23,109 nucleotides of DNA from JAFGQJ01 sp964495755 (GCA_964495755.1 CAZBXU010000036.1:1-23109); one strand, 5' to 3'; positions 7,237 to 15,124 are shown, counted from the first letter of the stretch. Program-made: numbers and translations. Notes: generated by a model from the sequence alone, not told the origin.

Positions 7237-9225
7237 ATGAATATACAAGGGATCAAAGAGGCGGCCACGGCGGTTCGCGTGCTGACGATGGATGCGGTGC
7301 AGAAGGCAAACTCCGGTCATCCCGGGTTGCCCATGGGGTGTGCCGAGCTGGGAGTCCTCCTCTATGGGGAGATTCTCAAGCACAATCCCAAAAATCCACA
7401 GTGGATCAACAGGGATCGTTTCGTGCTTTCCGCGGGTCACGGCAGCATGCTCCTGTACTCCCTTCTTCATCTCTCCGGCTACCCATTGAGCCTGGAAGAT
7501 ATCAAGAACTTTCGTCAGCTCGGATCCAAAACCCCCGGGCACCCCGAGTACGGTCAGACGGTTGGTGTAGAGACCACCACCGGTCCTTTAGGGCAGGGCA
7601 TAGCCAATGCGGTGGGCATGGCTATCGCCGAGAGGATGCTGGCAGCCACGTTCAACACTGATAAGTTGGTCATCGATCACTATACCTACGTTCTTGTCGG
7701 GGACGGGGATTTGATGGAAGGAGTCAGCGCGGAAGCTTCCTCCCTGGCCGGTCACCTTGGCCTGGGAAAGCTCATTGTTTTCTACGACTCCAATCGCATC
7801 ACCATCGAAGGATCGACAGACCTGGCCTTCTCCGAGGACGTGCGGAAACGCTACGAAGCCTACGGCTGGCAGACCTTGGAGGGCGGTGCCTACGACATCG
7901 AAGGCATCCTGAAATTTGTCGAAACAGCAAAGCGTGAGACCGGCAAGCCTACCCTGATTCTGCTGCACTCAACGATCGGCGAGGGCTCACCGAATAAGGC
8001 CGGATCCCACGATACCCACGGTTCTCCCCTGGGGGAAGAGGAGATTCGGGCAACCAAGAAAGCGCTCGGTGTGCCCGAGGATGAAGCATTCTACATCTCC
8101 GATGAGGCCGGCGGCTATTTCCGGTCCAAAGAGGACGGGTGGACTCAAAACCACAAAGCCTGGCAGGAGTTGTTTGCCGCCTGGTCCAAGGAGAATCAGG
8201 AGTTGCGGAAGGCCTGGGATAACCGGTTCGGTTCAATGGATCTGAGTCAAGCAGTCTTCCCCGAGTTCAAAGTAGGCGAGAAGATGGCCACCCGAAAGGC
8301 AAGCGGTGCCGTGCTCAACTCGATTGCTACCGGTGTTCCCCAGCTGGTCGGCGGATCCGCCGACCTCGCGCCGTCGAACAACACCCTGATCAAGGACTAC
8401 GGTAGTTTTCAGGCGGATTCGCCCGAGGGTCGAAATATGCATTTCGGGATACGGGAACATGGCATGGGCGCGATTGCCAACGGCATGGCTTTGCACGGCG
8501 GACTGCGTCCCTACTGCGCGACCTTCTTCGTGTTTTCCGATTATATGCGCCCCCCAATACGCCTGGCAGCACTCATGGGCCTTCCCGTGATCTACGTGTT
8601 TACCCACGATTCGGTGTTTGTCGGCGAAGACGGCCCGACCCATGAGCCTGTTGAGCATCTGGCGGCTCTTCGGGTTATTCCCAACCTGCTCGTGCTGCGT
8701 CCGGCGGACGCCCAGGAGACCGCTCAGGCCTGGCGTATGGCGTTGGAGCGAAGCGACGGACCCACGGCTCTGGCGCTGACCCGGCAGAATCTCACCGTGT
8801 TTACCAAAGACGATAAGAAGTGGCAGGCGCACTGTGCCTACGGCGCCTATCTCGCCTCCGATTCCGCTTCCGGCGGCGAGCCTGAGCTGGTCCTGGTGGC
8901 TACGGGTTCGGAGGTCAACCTGGCTCTGGATGCGAAGGCGCTCCTTGGAAATGCGGGAGAGAAGATCCGGGTGGTATCCATGCCCAGCCGTGGGCTTTTT
9001 CTTAAAGCGCCGGCGGAATATCGAAAGAGGCTGATACCGGATTCTGCCGCCCGGGTTGTGTTGGAAGCGGGAGTTTCTCAGGGATGGGCCGAGGTAGGAG
9101 GAGCCGATGCCTTGATGGTCGCCATCGATCGTTTCGGCGAATCCGCTCCCGCGGCCAAGATCGCAGAGCTCCTCGGGTTTACAGCCGAGGCGGTCGCCGA
9201 ACGTATCAAGCCGCTGCTGTCCTAA
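7237..9225 (+). CDS. tkt: Transketolase
   Basis: Transketolase moves two-carbon units between sugar phosphates in the non-oxidative pentose phosphate pathway, using thiamine diphosphate and a divalent metal. The 662-residue length is typical. The N-terminal domain shows KANSGHPGLPMG (His28) and the cofactor motif GDGDLMEG (155-162) continuing to VFYDSN. The middle pyrimidine-binding domain has GSADLAPSN, NMHFGIREHGMGAIANGMALHGG and FVFSDYMRPPIRLAAL, and DSVFVGEDGPTHEPVEHL; the C-terminal domain has SMPSRGLF. It begins 18 bases after secF with a GAGGA ribosome site, so it is probably cotranscribed with the sec genes, a pairing with no evident functional logic. The gene ends within five bases of the tRNA-like element on the other strand. 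Confidence 0.97.
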   Translation: MNIQGIKEAATAVRVLTMDAVQKANSGHPGLPMGCAELGVLLYGEILKHNPKNPQWINRDRFVLSAGHGSMLLYSLLHLSGYPLSLEDIKNFRQLGSKTPGHPEYGQTVGVETTTGPLGQGIANAVGMAIAERMLAATFNTDKLVIDHYTYVLVGDGDLMEGVSAEASSLAGHLGLGKLIVFYDSNRITIEGSTDLAFSEDVRKRYEAYGWQTLEGGAYDIEGILKFVETAKRETGKPTLILLHSTIGEGSPNKAGSHDTHGSPLGEEEIRATKKALGVPEDEAFYISDEAGGYFRSKEDGWTQNHKAWQELFAAWSKENQELRKAWDNRFGSMDLSQAVFPEFKVGEKMATRKASGAVLNSIATGVPQLVGGSADLAPSNNTLIKDYGSFQADSPEGRNMHFGIREHGMGAIANGMALHGGLRPYCATFFVFSDYMRPPIRLAALMGLPVIYVFTHDSVFVGEDGPTHEPVEHLAALRVIPNLLVLRPADAQETAQAWRMALERSDGPTALALTRQNLTVFTKDDKKWQAHCAYGAYLASDSASGGEPELVLVATGSEVNLALDAKALLGNAGEKIRVVSMPSRGLFLKAPAEYRKRLIPDSAARVVLEAGVSQGWAEVGGADALMVAIDRFGESAPAAKIAELLGFTAEAVAERIKPLLS

Positions 9226-9229
9226 ACCC

Positions 9230-9315
9230 TGGAACAGGTGGGTCTCGAACCCACGACTAGACGGAAACCCCGCTGAGACTGGAAAGCTCCATCGCCGTCC
9301 CGTATTCTCTGCTCC
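9230..9315 (-). ncRNA. tRNA-like element (tmRNA 3' end or non-canonical tRNA remnant)
   Basis: On the minus strand an 86-base stretch runs from GGAGCAG to CTGTTCC plus a discriminator A; these seven-base ends pair fully with one G-T wobble. Just before the 3' arm is an exact T-arm, GTGGG TTCGAGA CCCAC. A further five-base pairing GACGG/CCGTC (plus 9295-9299 and 9260-9264) spans the middle. I cannot find a normal D-arm or a five-pair, seven-loop anticodon arm, so this is not a standard tRNA. The layout TCTAG-TC-T-arm-acceptor resembles the 3' end of tmRNA, whose 5' end would lie hundreds of bases away in or beyond the gap. No CCA is encoded. It starts next to the tkt stop and ends six bases before the run of N. 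Confidence 0.35.
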
Positions 9316-9321
9316 ATTGTT

Positions 9322-9421
9322 NNNNNNNNNNNNNNNNNNNNNNNNNNNNNNNNNNNNNNNNNNNNNNNNNNNNNNNNNNNNNNNNNNNNNNNNNNNNNNN
9401 NNNNNNNNNNNNNNNNNNNNN
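9322..9421. other. Assembly gap (100 N)
   Basis: One hundred N, a conventional scaffold-gap length, so the real distance is unknown. It cuts the end of the antitoxin gene and could hide part of an RNA gene or mobile element next to the tRNA-like sequence. Confidence 0.99.
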
Positions 9422-9669
9422 TTCTTCCAGAACTCTTCGTGAGAAACAGCTCTTCCAGCTCTGATGCTCTCTCGAGACTTGTTAAGCAAAGCTTGAAAGC
9501 GTGGTGACCGCGATAAAAGGAGATGCTCCAGATCGTCGTCGTCAACTGGAGCGAGTATCACGGCTACAGCTCTTCCGTTGCGAGTGATTACTACAGGGCC
9601 GGATTCCTTAGCCTCCTTCAGATACGTGCTGAGTTTGGCTTTCACCTCGGCTAAAGATACAACTCTCAT
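9422..9669 (-). CDS. Phd/YefM-family antitoxin, 3' end lost in the gap
   Basis: The first 82 residues are visible: MRVVSLAEVKAKLSTYLKEA, then GPVVITRNGRAVAVILAP and an acidic C-terminal part with RSPRFQALLNKSRESIRAG and SHEEFWK. This is the Phd/YefM pattern: an N-terminal DNA-binding, dimer-forming domain and a flexible C-terminal segment that wraps the toxin. Members are usually 80-90 residues, so only a few residues are likely to be missing. The ATG overlaps the toxin's stop by four bases (9666-9669), so the toxin gene comes first, the reverse of the usual Phd/YefM order. It would repress the shared promoter through the palindrome at 9993-10010. Confidence 0.85.
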
Positions 9670-9992
9670 GGAATGAACTCCTCTCCGGCGATTAACAGGA
9701 GGTTCTTTTCTTTGACGCCGATCGCCAGTATCCAGACCGTTCTATTTTCCGCAGCAACCTCGTAGAACGCGCGGAATCGGTTGTCCGGACCGAAGCGTAA
9801 TTCCCACGTTGAGCCGAACGGTCCTGGTAGCTCTTCAAGTGACTTCCTGTTACGAGTCTGCCTTTCCGGCGTGATGGTCAGCTGCTCCTCGATGGTCTTC
9901 TTTATGAGGCGGTGGTATCTACGCTCGATGTTTTCGATGTGTTCGTAAATTTCTCGAGCATAGACAACGGTGTACCTGACTCGGTGCCTCAT
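9666..9992 (-). CDS. RelE/ParE-superfamily toxin
   Basis: This 108-residue basic protein fits the RelE/HigB-type toxin fold: VRYTVVYAREIYEHIENI at the start, an alpha-helical pair, NRKSLEELPG, WELRFGPDNRFRAFYEV and WILAIGVKEKNLLLIAGEEF. The WELR...RFRAFYEV beta hairpin and the IGVKEKN strand are the family's best landmarks. Such toxins usually cleave mRNA on the ribosome or, in ParE members, act on gyrase; I cannot tell which. It is the first gene of the pair, followed with a four-base overlap by the antitoxin. A strong promoter puts transcription start two or three bases from the ATG, so the mRNA may be leaderless, consistent with the absence of a Shine-Dalgarno sequence. There is no obvious later start codon. 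Confidence 0.85.
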   Translation of the reverse strand: MRHRVRYTVVYAREIYEHIENIERRYHRLIKKTIEEQLTITPERQTRNRKSLEELPGPFGSTWELRFGPDNRFRAFYEVAAENRTVWILAIGVKEKNLLLIAGEEFIP

Positions 9993-10010
9993 TGACCATA
10001 ATTATAGTCA
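9993..10010. promoter_or_regulatory. Palindromic operator of the toxin-antitoxin pair
   Basis: TGACCATAATTATAGTCA is an 18-base inverted repeat with one mismatched pair (position 5 against 14). It covers the -10 box at 10001-10006 and ends against the toxin start codon. Antitoxins of the Phd/YefM type bind such short palindromes to autoregulate. Binding by this antitoxin is inference. Confidence 0.5.
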
Positions 10011-10028
10011 TAATGAAGCACACGTCAA
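10001..10028 (-). promoter_or_regulatory. Promoter of the toxin-antitoxin pair
   Basis: On the minus strand TTGACG (10023-10028) and a perfect TATAAT (10001-10006) are separated by 16 bases. This is the strongest promoter match in the window. The predicted start point lies near 9994, immediately before the toxin ATG at 9992. Confidence 0.6.
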
Positions 10029-10431
10029 GCTCGTTGAGATTTTCAAGGAACTGATCGGTATCTCTCCGCTGTTGTCCCTCCCGGGTATGTTTAAAAGTAC
10101 ATCTCTCTCTGGGCTGATCACAGCTGCCATCGCTCTCTTGGTCCTCTGTCCGCTTCCGATGCCGTTGTCTCTGACCCGGCAGGCGATGCCCGTCCGCGCA
10201 GCCGGCGCTCCGTATTTTTGCCCCATCAGCAGCTTGCGCAGCATACATGAATATCAGTGTAGCTGAGCAGTTATAAAATTCGACTCCCAAATATCTCTTG
10301 ACGATCGATTGTAAATCAACAGACTTCTTTGTGGGACTAGTGCCCCCGGCAACGCGATGAAATTCTGCGGCCCAACGAAGGAATTTGCCGTTAGCCACGG
10401 CTGAAGAGGAAGGCATTGGAGGAATGATGAA
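10029..10431. other. Gene-poor stretch with decayed sequence
   Basis: No ORF here is convincing. Several short overlapping ORFs run on both strands and none has a good ribosome site or a sustained protein-like composition. On the minus strand near 10271-10333 a short reading, SVDLQSIVKRYLGVE, resembles a conserved segment of 3'-5' exonuclease domains, but the flanking frame degenerates, so it may be a remnant or chance. The stretch separates the toxin-antitoxin pair from the epimerase remnant and looks like a graveyard of disrupted genes. Confidence 0.4.
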
Positions 10432-10570
10432 ATGAAAGTTTTCATTACCGGAGGGGCAGTATCATTACAGCGTTGATCGAATGCAGGAGGACTTCGGCTT
10501 CGTTCCGTCTACGGATTTACTGGAAAGAATACGCCATTGTATCATGGAGTATGGCACGAAAGTGAGTTAG
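10432..10570 (+). pseudogene. Remnant of an NAD-dependent sugar epimerase/dehydratase
   Basis: Behind a good GGAGG site, an ATG at 10432 opens MKVFITGGAVSLQR and then a stop; MKVFITGG is the start of the Rossmann motif (GxxGxxG) of extended short-chain dehydrogenases such as UDP-glucose 4-epimerase. Five bases after this stop, at 10481, a reading MQEDFGFVPSTDLLERIRHC... to the TAG at 10568 resembles the C-terminal end of the same family (GFxPxxxLxxGIxxxxxWY). About 270 residues that should lie between them are missing, so this is a deletion remnant with both ends kept. Family assignment rests on two short motifs. Confidence 0.5.
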
Positions 10571-10580
10571 ACTCCGGGGC

Positions 10581-12551
10581 ATGTTGATGCGAGCTGTACT
10601 GTTGCTGTGTTTGTTTGTCTTTCTGCTCTCAATGCCCCTTGCCTCGCTGCCTGAGGAGAGCTTCTTCGACATCGATGAGCCTCTGTACTACGGATTCGAT
10701 GCCCTTGAAGCCCGGTTGGAAGCGGTGCGGCAGCATCGCCCGATCCTTGCTCTGCATCTTTCCGGCGGTTCCGCCAGAGCTTTTTGTCATATTGGAGTGC
10801 TGAAACGCCTCGAGGAGCGGGGGATTTATCCGGATCTTATCGTAGCCAACTCGATGGGCTCCATAATCGGGCTGCTCTATGCAGCCGGGGTTCCCCTGGA
10901 GGTGATGGAGGACATCTTCCGTCATCTGGAGTACTCGGAGCTCTTTACCCTCAAGATCCCCGTCCGGGGAGGATTCCTGGATGTGCGGGGTCTTTTGTCC
11001 CTCGCTCAGGCGTTGGTAGGGAATGTGGACATCGCCGAGCTCCCGATTCCCATAGTTGTTGTCTGTGAGGACCTGCGCAGCATGAAGCAGGTCATCCTCT
11101 GCCGGGGAGACCTTCTCACGGTTCTACAGGCGGCTATCGCTCTACCGGTCTGGTTCGATCCCGTCACGCTTGACGAGCTGGTGCTTCTCGATGGGGGAAT
11201 CAGCAATCTGGTCCCGTTGGAGCCTTTCATGGAGATGGCCGATGCAACCGTATCCTCCACGGCTTTCTACAACAGGGAGCTGTCTTCCCTCGATCCCCTG
11301 ACCGTGTTGAATATGGGGATCAACATTGGTAAGAGCCGAAACGCCGTTAAAGAGATCAAGGAGCATGATCCCTTCCTGATCCGAAATGATGTGGAATCCT
11401 TCACGTACATGGACTGGAGCCAGCTGGAGAAGATCATCCGCAGCGGCTACGATTCCTGCGATCGCCGTATTGAGGAGCTCGAGGAATACCTCCACAATCG
11501 CGGCATCGATGTTTCGGAAGAGTCCCCGAACACCCTTCAGCTTCGAGAACAATACGCAGAGATGTATGCAGAGCGCTGGAGTGTGATAAAACGGAGGATG
11601 GAAGCCGGTCAGCTCCTGCCTCTGCCGCGAACTTTTGGCGCCTTACAGATCCACCCGATCCTGTTCAGACGGCATCGAGGGGACAACCGATTGCTGCAGG
11701 AGAATTACCTGGCCCTGAGCTATCTCTCCGAGAGCGGCTACAGCGGCGTGCAGCTCGGCGCCTTCTCCGACCTCTCAGGGAGCTGGGGTGTATTGCTGGA
11801 TCTGGACACAGCACTTTGGGGAAGATTCTTTATCGGTTTGAACAGCATGATCGTTTCCACTCTGGATGGGTGGGATTTCAGTGACTCCTTCACCTACCAT
11901 CACCTTCGCTGCTCCCTGCCCCTGCTTCTCGGTGAACGCATCGTGGCCGGACCCTTCCTCAGCACCGAGTTCAGTCTGGCCATTCCCGGAATCGAAGAGG
12001 AGCTGTTTCTGTCGGCGGGGATTGATTTTCGCCTGGCGAGCCAGGGAAGTCGAGATTTCATTCAGGAGCAACTGGCCTACTTCTTCCAACTGCCCGGGAT
12101 TCATGGGATTTCCAACGAGCTGATGTTCCGTAAACGCCTGCTTGGGCCGGTGCACGTTTTCTCGAGAGCTCTCCTGAAAAGATCCTGGCACCCTGCTGCC
12201 GGGCCGGGGATCTCACTTAGCTACAACGATTTCTTTCGGGGGCTCGAGCGCAGCGAGATCCTGGATTCCTTTGCCGTGTTCAACAACGAGCTCGTACTCT
12301 CTCCAGACTCTCTCTCTTTCGCCCTGTGGGAGACCTTATTGTTGAAAGGATTCGAGCTTTCCGCCTTCTGCGATCTTTTTCTGCCCGAGGCCGCGACCCT
12401 GTCCCGGAAGATCCAGCCCAGTTTCGGAGCGAGCCTAACCGGCCAGGTCGCCCCGATGGGACTGATTCCGCTGAACGCGGTTCTTTCCGCCGGCTACGAT
12501 CTCGAGGAGCAGAGACCCTTCTTGATCTTTAATCTGGGATCGGTGTATTAA
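10581..12551 (+). CDS. Secreted patatin-like phospholipase with probable beta-barrel
   Basis: This 656-residue protein has an N-terminal signal peptide (hydrophobic 4-22, cleavage near ASLP) and a patatin domain at about 55-260. The oxyanion-loop motif SGGSARAF (61-68), the nucleophile ANSMGS (Ser91; the usual first Gly of GxSxG is Asn) and the Asp of DGG (204-206) are visible, so the Ser-Asp dyad is intact. After a linker at about 265-370 comes a long C-terminal part of alternating beta-type segments rich in aromatic and Gly residues, ending LIFNLGSVY, as outer-membrane barrels do. This layout resembles type Vd proteins such as PlpD, in which the barrel exports or anchors the lipase; barrel and surface location are inference. 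The start has only a weak ribosome site; ATG 10587 is possible. It converges with the aldolase gene, one base apart. Confidence 0.85.
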   Translation: MLMRAVLLLCLFVFLLSMPLASLPEESFFDIDEPLYYGFDALEARLEAVRQHRPILALHLSGGSARAFCHIGVLKRLEERGIYPDLIVANSMGSIIGLLYAAGVPLEVMEDIFRHLEYSELFTLKIPVRGGFLDVRGLLSLAQALVGNVDIAELPIPIVVVCEDLRSMKQVILCRGDLLTVLQAAIALPVWFDPVTLDELVLLDGGISNLVPLEPFMEMADATVSSTAFYNRELSSLDPLTVLNMGINIGKSRNAVKEIKEHDPFLIRNDVESFTYMDWSQLEKIIRSGYDSCDRRIEELEEYLHNRGIDVSEESPNTLQLREQYAEMYAERWSVIKRRMEAGQLLPLPRTFGALQIHPILFRRHRGDNRLLQENYLALSYLSESGYSGVQLGAFSDLSGSWGVLLDLDTALWGRFFIGLNSMIVSTLDGWDFSDSFTYHHLRCSLPLLLGERIVAGPFLSTEFSLAIPGIEEELFLSAGIDFRLASQGSRDFIQEQLAYFFQLPGIHGISNELMFRKRLLGPVHVFSRALLKRSWHPAAGPGISLSYNDFFRGLERSEILDSFAVFNNELVLSPDSLSFALWETLLLKGFELSAFCDLFLPEAATLSRKIQPSFGASLTGQVAPMGLIPLNAVLSAGYDLEEQRPFLIFNLGSVY

Positions 12552-12552
12552 A

Positions 12553-13602
12553 TCAGGCTACTGTGACCGATTTGTCCAGATAGATCTCCTGAATCGTGTT
12601 GAGCAGCTCGACCCCGTCCTTCATCGGCTTTTGGAAGGCCTTGCGACCCGAGATGAGCCCGGTTCCGCCGGCACGCTTGTTGATTACCGCAGTCCGCGCG
12701 GCCTGGGCCAAATCGTTGTCCCCGGAAGCCCCGCCGGAGTTGATCAGCCCGGCCCTTCCCATGTAGCAATTCACCACCTGATAACGGGTCAGATCGATTG
12801 GGTGGTCGCTGCTCAGCTCGGAATACACCTTCTTGTGGGTTCTTCCGAAGTTGAGCGCTGTATAGCCTCCGTTGCACTCCGGCTGTTTCTGCTTGATGAT
12901 GTCCGCCTGGATCGTGACCCCGAGGTGGTTGGCCTGGCCGGTGAGATCCGCCGACAGGTGGTAGTCCGCTTCCTTGGTTTTGAAGGCGGGGTTCCTCAAG
13001 TAGGTCCAGAGGACCGTAAACATGCCCAGACTATGGGCGTATTCAAAAGCCTCGCTGATCTCCTGGATTTGCCGCGCAGCCTCGTCGGAGCCGTAGTAGA
13101 TCGTTGCGCCGATTGCTACCGCTCCCATCTCGAAGGCCTGGTCCACGCTGGCGAACAGAACCTGGTCGTACGTGCTCGGGTAGGTGAGAAGCTCGTTGTG
13201 GTTGATCTTAACGATAAAGGGGATCCTGTGCGCCCATTTCCGGGCGACCGAGCCCAGCACCCCGAGCGTGGAAGCCACGGCGTTGCAGCTCCCCTCCACG
13301 GCCAGCTTGACGATGTTCTCCGGGTCGAAGTAGATCGGATTGGGCGCGAAGGAGGCCCCCGCGGAGTGTTCGATACCCTGGTCCACGGGCAGGATCGACA
13401 GGTATCCCGTTCCGGCCAGACGGCCGTGATCGAACACAGCCCTCATGTTTCGCAGCACCTGTATAGGCCTGTCGCTGATTACGAGAACCCGGTCGATAAA
13501 ATCGGGTCCCGGCAGATGCAGTTGGTCTTTGGGCACGGTCTTGCAGGTGTGCTCGAGCAGGTCCTCGCTTTCCTTGCCTAACAGTTTTGCCAAATCTGCC
13601 AT
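12553..13602 (-). CDS. fbaB: Class I fructose-bisphosphate aldolase (FbaB/DhnA type)
   Basis: This enzyme cleaves fructose 1,6-bisphosphate to dihydroxyacetone phosphate and glyceraldehyde 3-phosphate through a lysine Schiff base, without metal. The 349-residue length matches E. coli FbaB (about 350). Recognisable segments are GYLSILPVDQGIEHS, GSCNAVASTLGVLG, PFIVKINHNELL, GAVAIGATIYYGS, and ADIIKQKQPE, which should hold the Schiff-base lysine, followed by the phosphate-binding GLINSGGASG and GGTGLISGRKAFQKP. A strong site (AGGAGG) precedes the ATG. It follows the M20 peptidase by 24 bases and is probably cotranscribed. The reaction is well supported by length and motifs. Confidence 0.93.
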   Translation of the reverse strand: MADLAKLLGKESEDLLEHTCKTVPKDQLHLPGPDFIDRVLVISDRPIQVLRNMRAVFDHGRLAGTGYLSILPVDQGIEHSAGASFAPNPIYFDPENIVKLAVEGSCNAVASTLGVLGSVARKWAHRIPFIVKINHNELLTYPSTYDQVLFASVDQAFEMGAVAIGATIYYGSDEAARQIQEISEAFEYAHSLGMFTVLWTYLRNPAFKTKEADYHLSADLTGQANHLGVTIQADIIKQKQPECNGGYTALNFGRTHKKVYSELSSDHPIDLTRYQVVNCYMGRAGLINSGGASGDNDLAQAARTAVINKRAGGTGLISGRKAFQKPMKDGVELLNTIQEIYLDKSVTVA

Positions 13603-13626
13603 CGTTACCTCCTGGTTTGTGTTTTT

Positions 13627-15039
13627 TTATTTTCTCGCCTCATCGGCGGTCGAGCCGGCTCCGTTGCCGGCCAGATTACAGAAGAAATGAACCAACGCTT
13701 CGGTCCCCCGTTGCCATGTCGGCAGATGAAGTTTCTCGTTCGGCGAGTGGGCGTTGTCATCGGGCAGGGAAAAGCCGGTCTGAACCGAGTCTACCCCCAA
13801 CAATTCCTGAAGATACGCTCCAACAGGAACCGTTCCCCCCTCGCGGCGGAACAGGGGCCGTTTCCCCCAAACCGTTTCGTAGGCTGATGTCAGGGCGGTG
13901 ATACCTTTAGAATCTTGTGGACTGAGTACCGGCGGTGCGCCGGCAAGGTGATCCAGCTCCCATCTCACCGTGTCGGGAAGTCGATCGTGGAGAAACCTCT
14001 CCAGTTGCTCCTTGACCTCCTCGACCCTTTGGTCTGCAACCAAACGGCTGGAAATCTTGGCCATAGCGCGGGCCGGCAGCACGGTTTTCGATCCCTCGCC
14101 GGTGAAGCCGGAAAGCAGCCCGTTTACCTCCAAGGTCGGCCGGGCACCGGTCCTTTCCGCCGGGGTGTAGCCCTCCTCTCCCCAGAGTTTCTTGACCCCG
14201 GCGTTCTTCAGATAAAACGCCTCGTTCACGGGCAGGCGGGCAAGATCCTCCCTTTCCTGCGGGTCGAGATCCCGGACCCGGTCATAAAAACCAGGCAGGG
14301 TCACCCGGCCTTGGTCGTCGTGCAGGCTGGCGATCAGCTCGCACAACACCTGAGCGGGATTGTGCACTACCCCGCCGAAAGTTCCTGAGTGCAGGTCCTG
14401 AGATGGTCCATAGACGCGAAGCTCGAAGTAGGCAAGCCCTCTCAAGGCATAGGTGATCGTGGGCAGCTCGGGCCCGAGCATACCCGTATCCGGATTGAGA
14501 CACAGATCGCAGGCTAGAATATCTCTGTGGTTCTTGATGAACTCGTAGAGGTTGGGGGAACCAACTTCTTCCTCCCCTTCGAAGAGGAACTTGAACTGAA
14601 CGGGAAGATCGCCTCCAGTCCGCATCGCCTCCATTGCGTTCAGGGCCGCCATGATCTGGCCTTTCATATCCGATGCGCCCCGGGCAAACAGGTTCTCCCC
14701 TCGGATTTCCGGCTCGAAAGGATCGCTCTGCCACTCCCCAAGCGGATCGGTGGGTTGGACGTCATAGTGCCCGTAGATGAGCAGAGTGGGAATACTCGGA
14801 TTTTCGACCTTCGACGCCCCGTAGACCACGGGTGCACCAGAGGTCGGAAAGATCTTCGTCCCTTCCAGGCCTAGAGATTGTAGATGGCGGGCCAACCACT
14901 CCGCCGCCCGTTGGATATCCGCTCTGTGCTGCAGCTCCGTTGATACGGAGGGTATTCTGACAAAATCCTTCAGTTTGTCTACTAGCTTCTCCTGGTTGTT
15001 ATTTAGAAATTCAAGCGCCTTTTCTTTAATCGTCGCCAT
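13627..15039 (-). CDS. M20-family metallopeptidase (dipeptidase)
   Basis: This 470-residue zinc peptidase belongs to the ArgE/DapE/CPG2 family and probably cleaves di- or small peptides in the cytoplasm. The metal and catalytic residues are visible: YGHYDVQP (His91, Asp93), GASDMKGQ (Asp124), the Glu pair in EGEEEVGS (157-158), LNPDTG (Asp184) and the last His in DNAHSPNE near the C-terminus. A dimerisation domain with RGLAYFELRVYGPSQDLHSGTFGG lies in the middle. I start at ATG 15039, which has AGGA upstream; the longer reading to 15153 adds 38 residues unlike the family and would run through the promoter. The aldolase gene follows. Substrate is not predictable; carnosinase-like dipeptidases have similar length. 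Confidence 0.92.
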   Translation of the reverse strand: MATIKEKALEFLNNNQEKLVDKLKDFVRIPSVSTELQHRADIQRAAEWLARHLQSLGLEGTKIFPTSGAPVVYGASKVENPSIPTLLIYGHYDVQPTDPLGEWQSDPFEPEIRGENLFARGASDMKGQIMAALNAMEAMRTGGDLPVQFKFLFEGEEEVGSPNLYEFIKNHRDILACDLCLNPDTGMLGPELPTITYALRGLAYFELRVYGPSQDLHSGTFGGVVHNPAQVLCELIASLHDDQGRVTLPGFYDRVRDLDPQEREDLARLPVNEAFYLKNAGVKKLWGEEGYTPAERTGARPTLEVNGLLSGFTGEGSKTVLPARAMAKISSRLVADQRVEEVKEQLERFLHDRLPDTVRWELDHLAGAPPVLSPQDSKGITALTSAYETVWGKRPLFRREGGTVPVGAYLQELLGVDSVQTGFSLPDDNAHSPNEKLHLPTWQRGTEALVHFFCNLAGNGAGSTADEARK

Positions 15040-15124
15040 GGTTCGTTCCTGACCATCCTTTCCATGCTTCGCACCGCAATCTTCGCTTATAACTTCTGAG
15101 GAAGATCGCGATGTACTGCAGTAA

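Noticed and set aside
9238..9254. GTGGGTCTCGAACCCAC as a tkt terminator
   Set aside because: The hairpin is short and no T run follows; the T-arm reading on the other strand explains it better.
9230..9315. Reading the element as a standard tRNA-Ser or tRNA-Leu from its 86-base length
   Set aside because: No D-arm or five-pair, seven-loop anticodon arm could be drawn between the acceptor and T-arm.
8233..9669. Long 478-residue minus-strand ORF through tkt and the gap
   Set aside because: Only its first 82 residues (the antitoxin) are real. The rest reads through the N run and then antisense to transketolase, with no protein-like features.
10008..10244. Minus-strand reading with RVRDNGIG, like the N-box of histidine kinases
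   Set aside because: Only eight residues match and the surrounding frame shows no kinase sequence; probably chance.
12631..13581. 316-residue plus-strand ORF opposite the aldolase gene
   Set aside because: Aldolase on the minus strand is certain from length and motifs; the plus-strand reading is a shadow.
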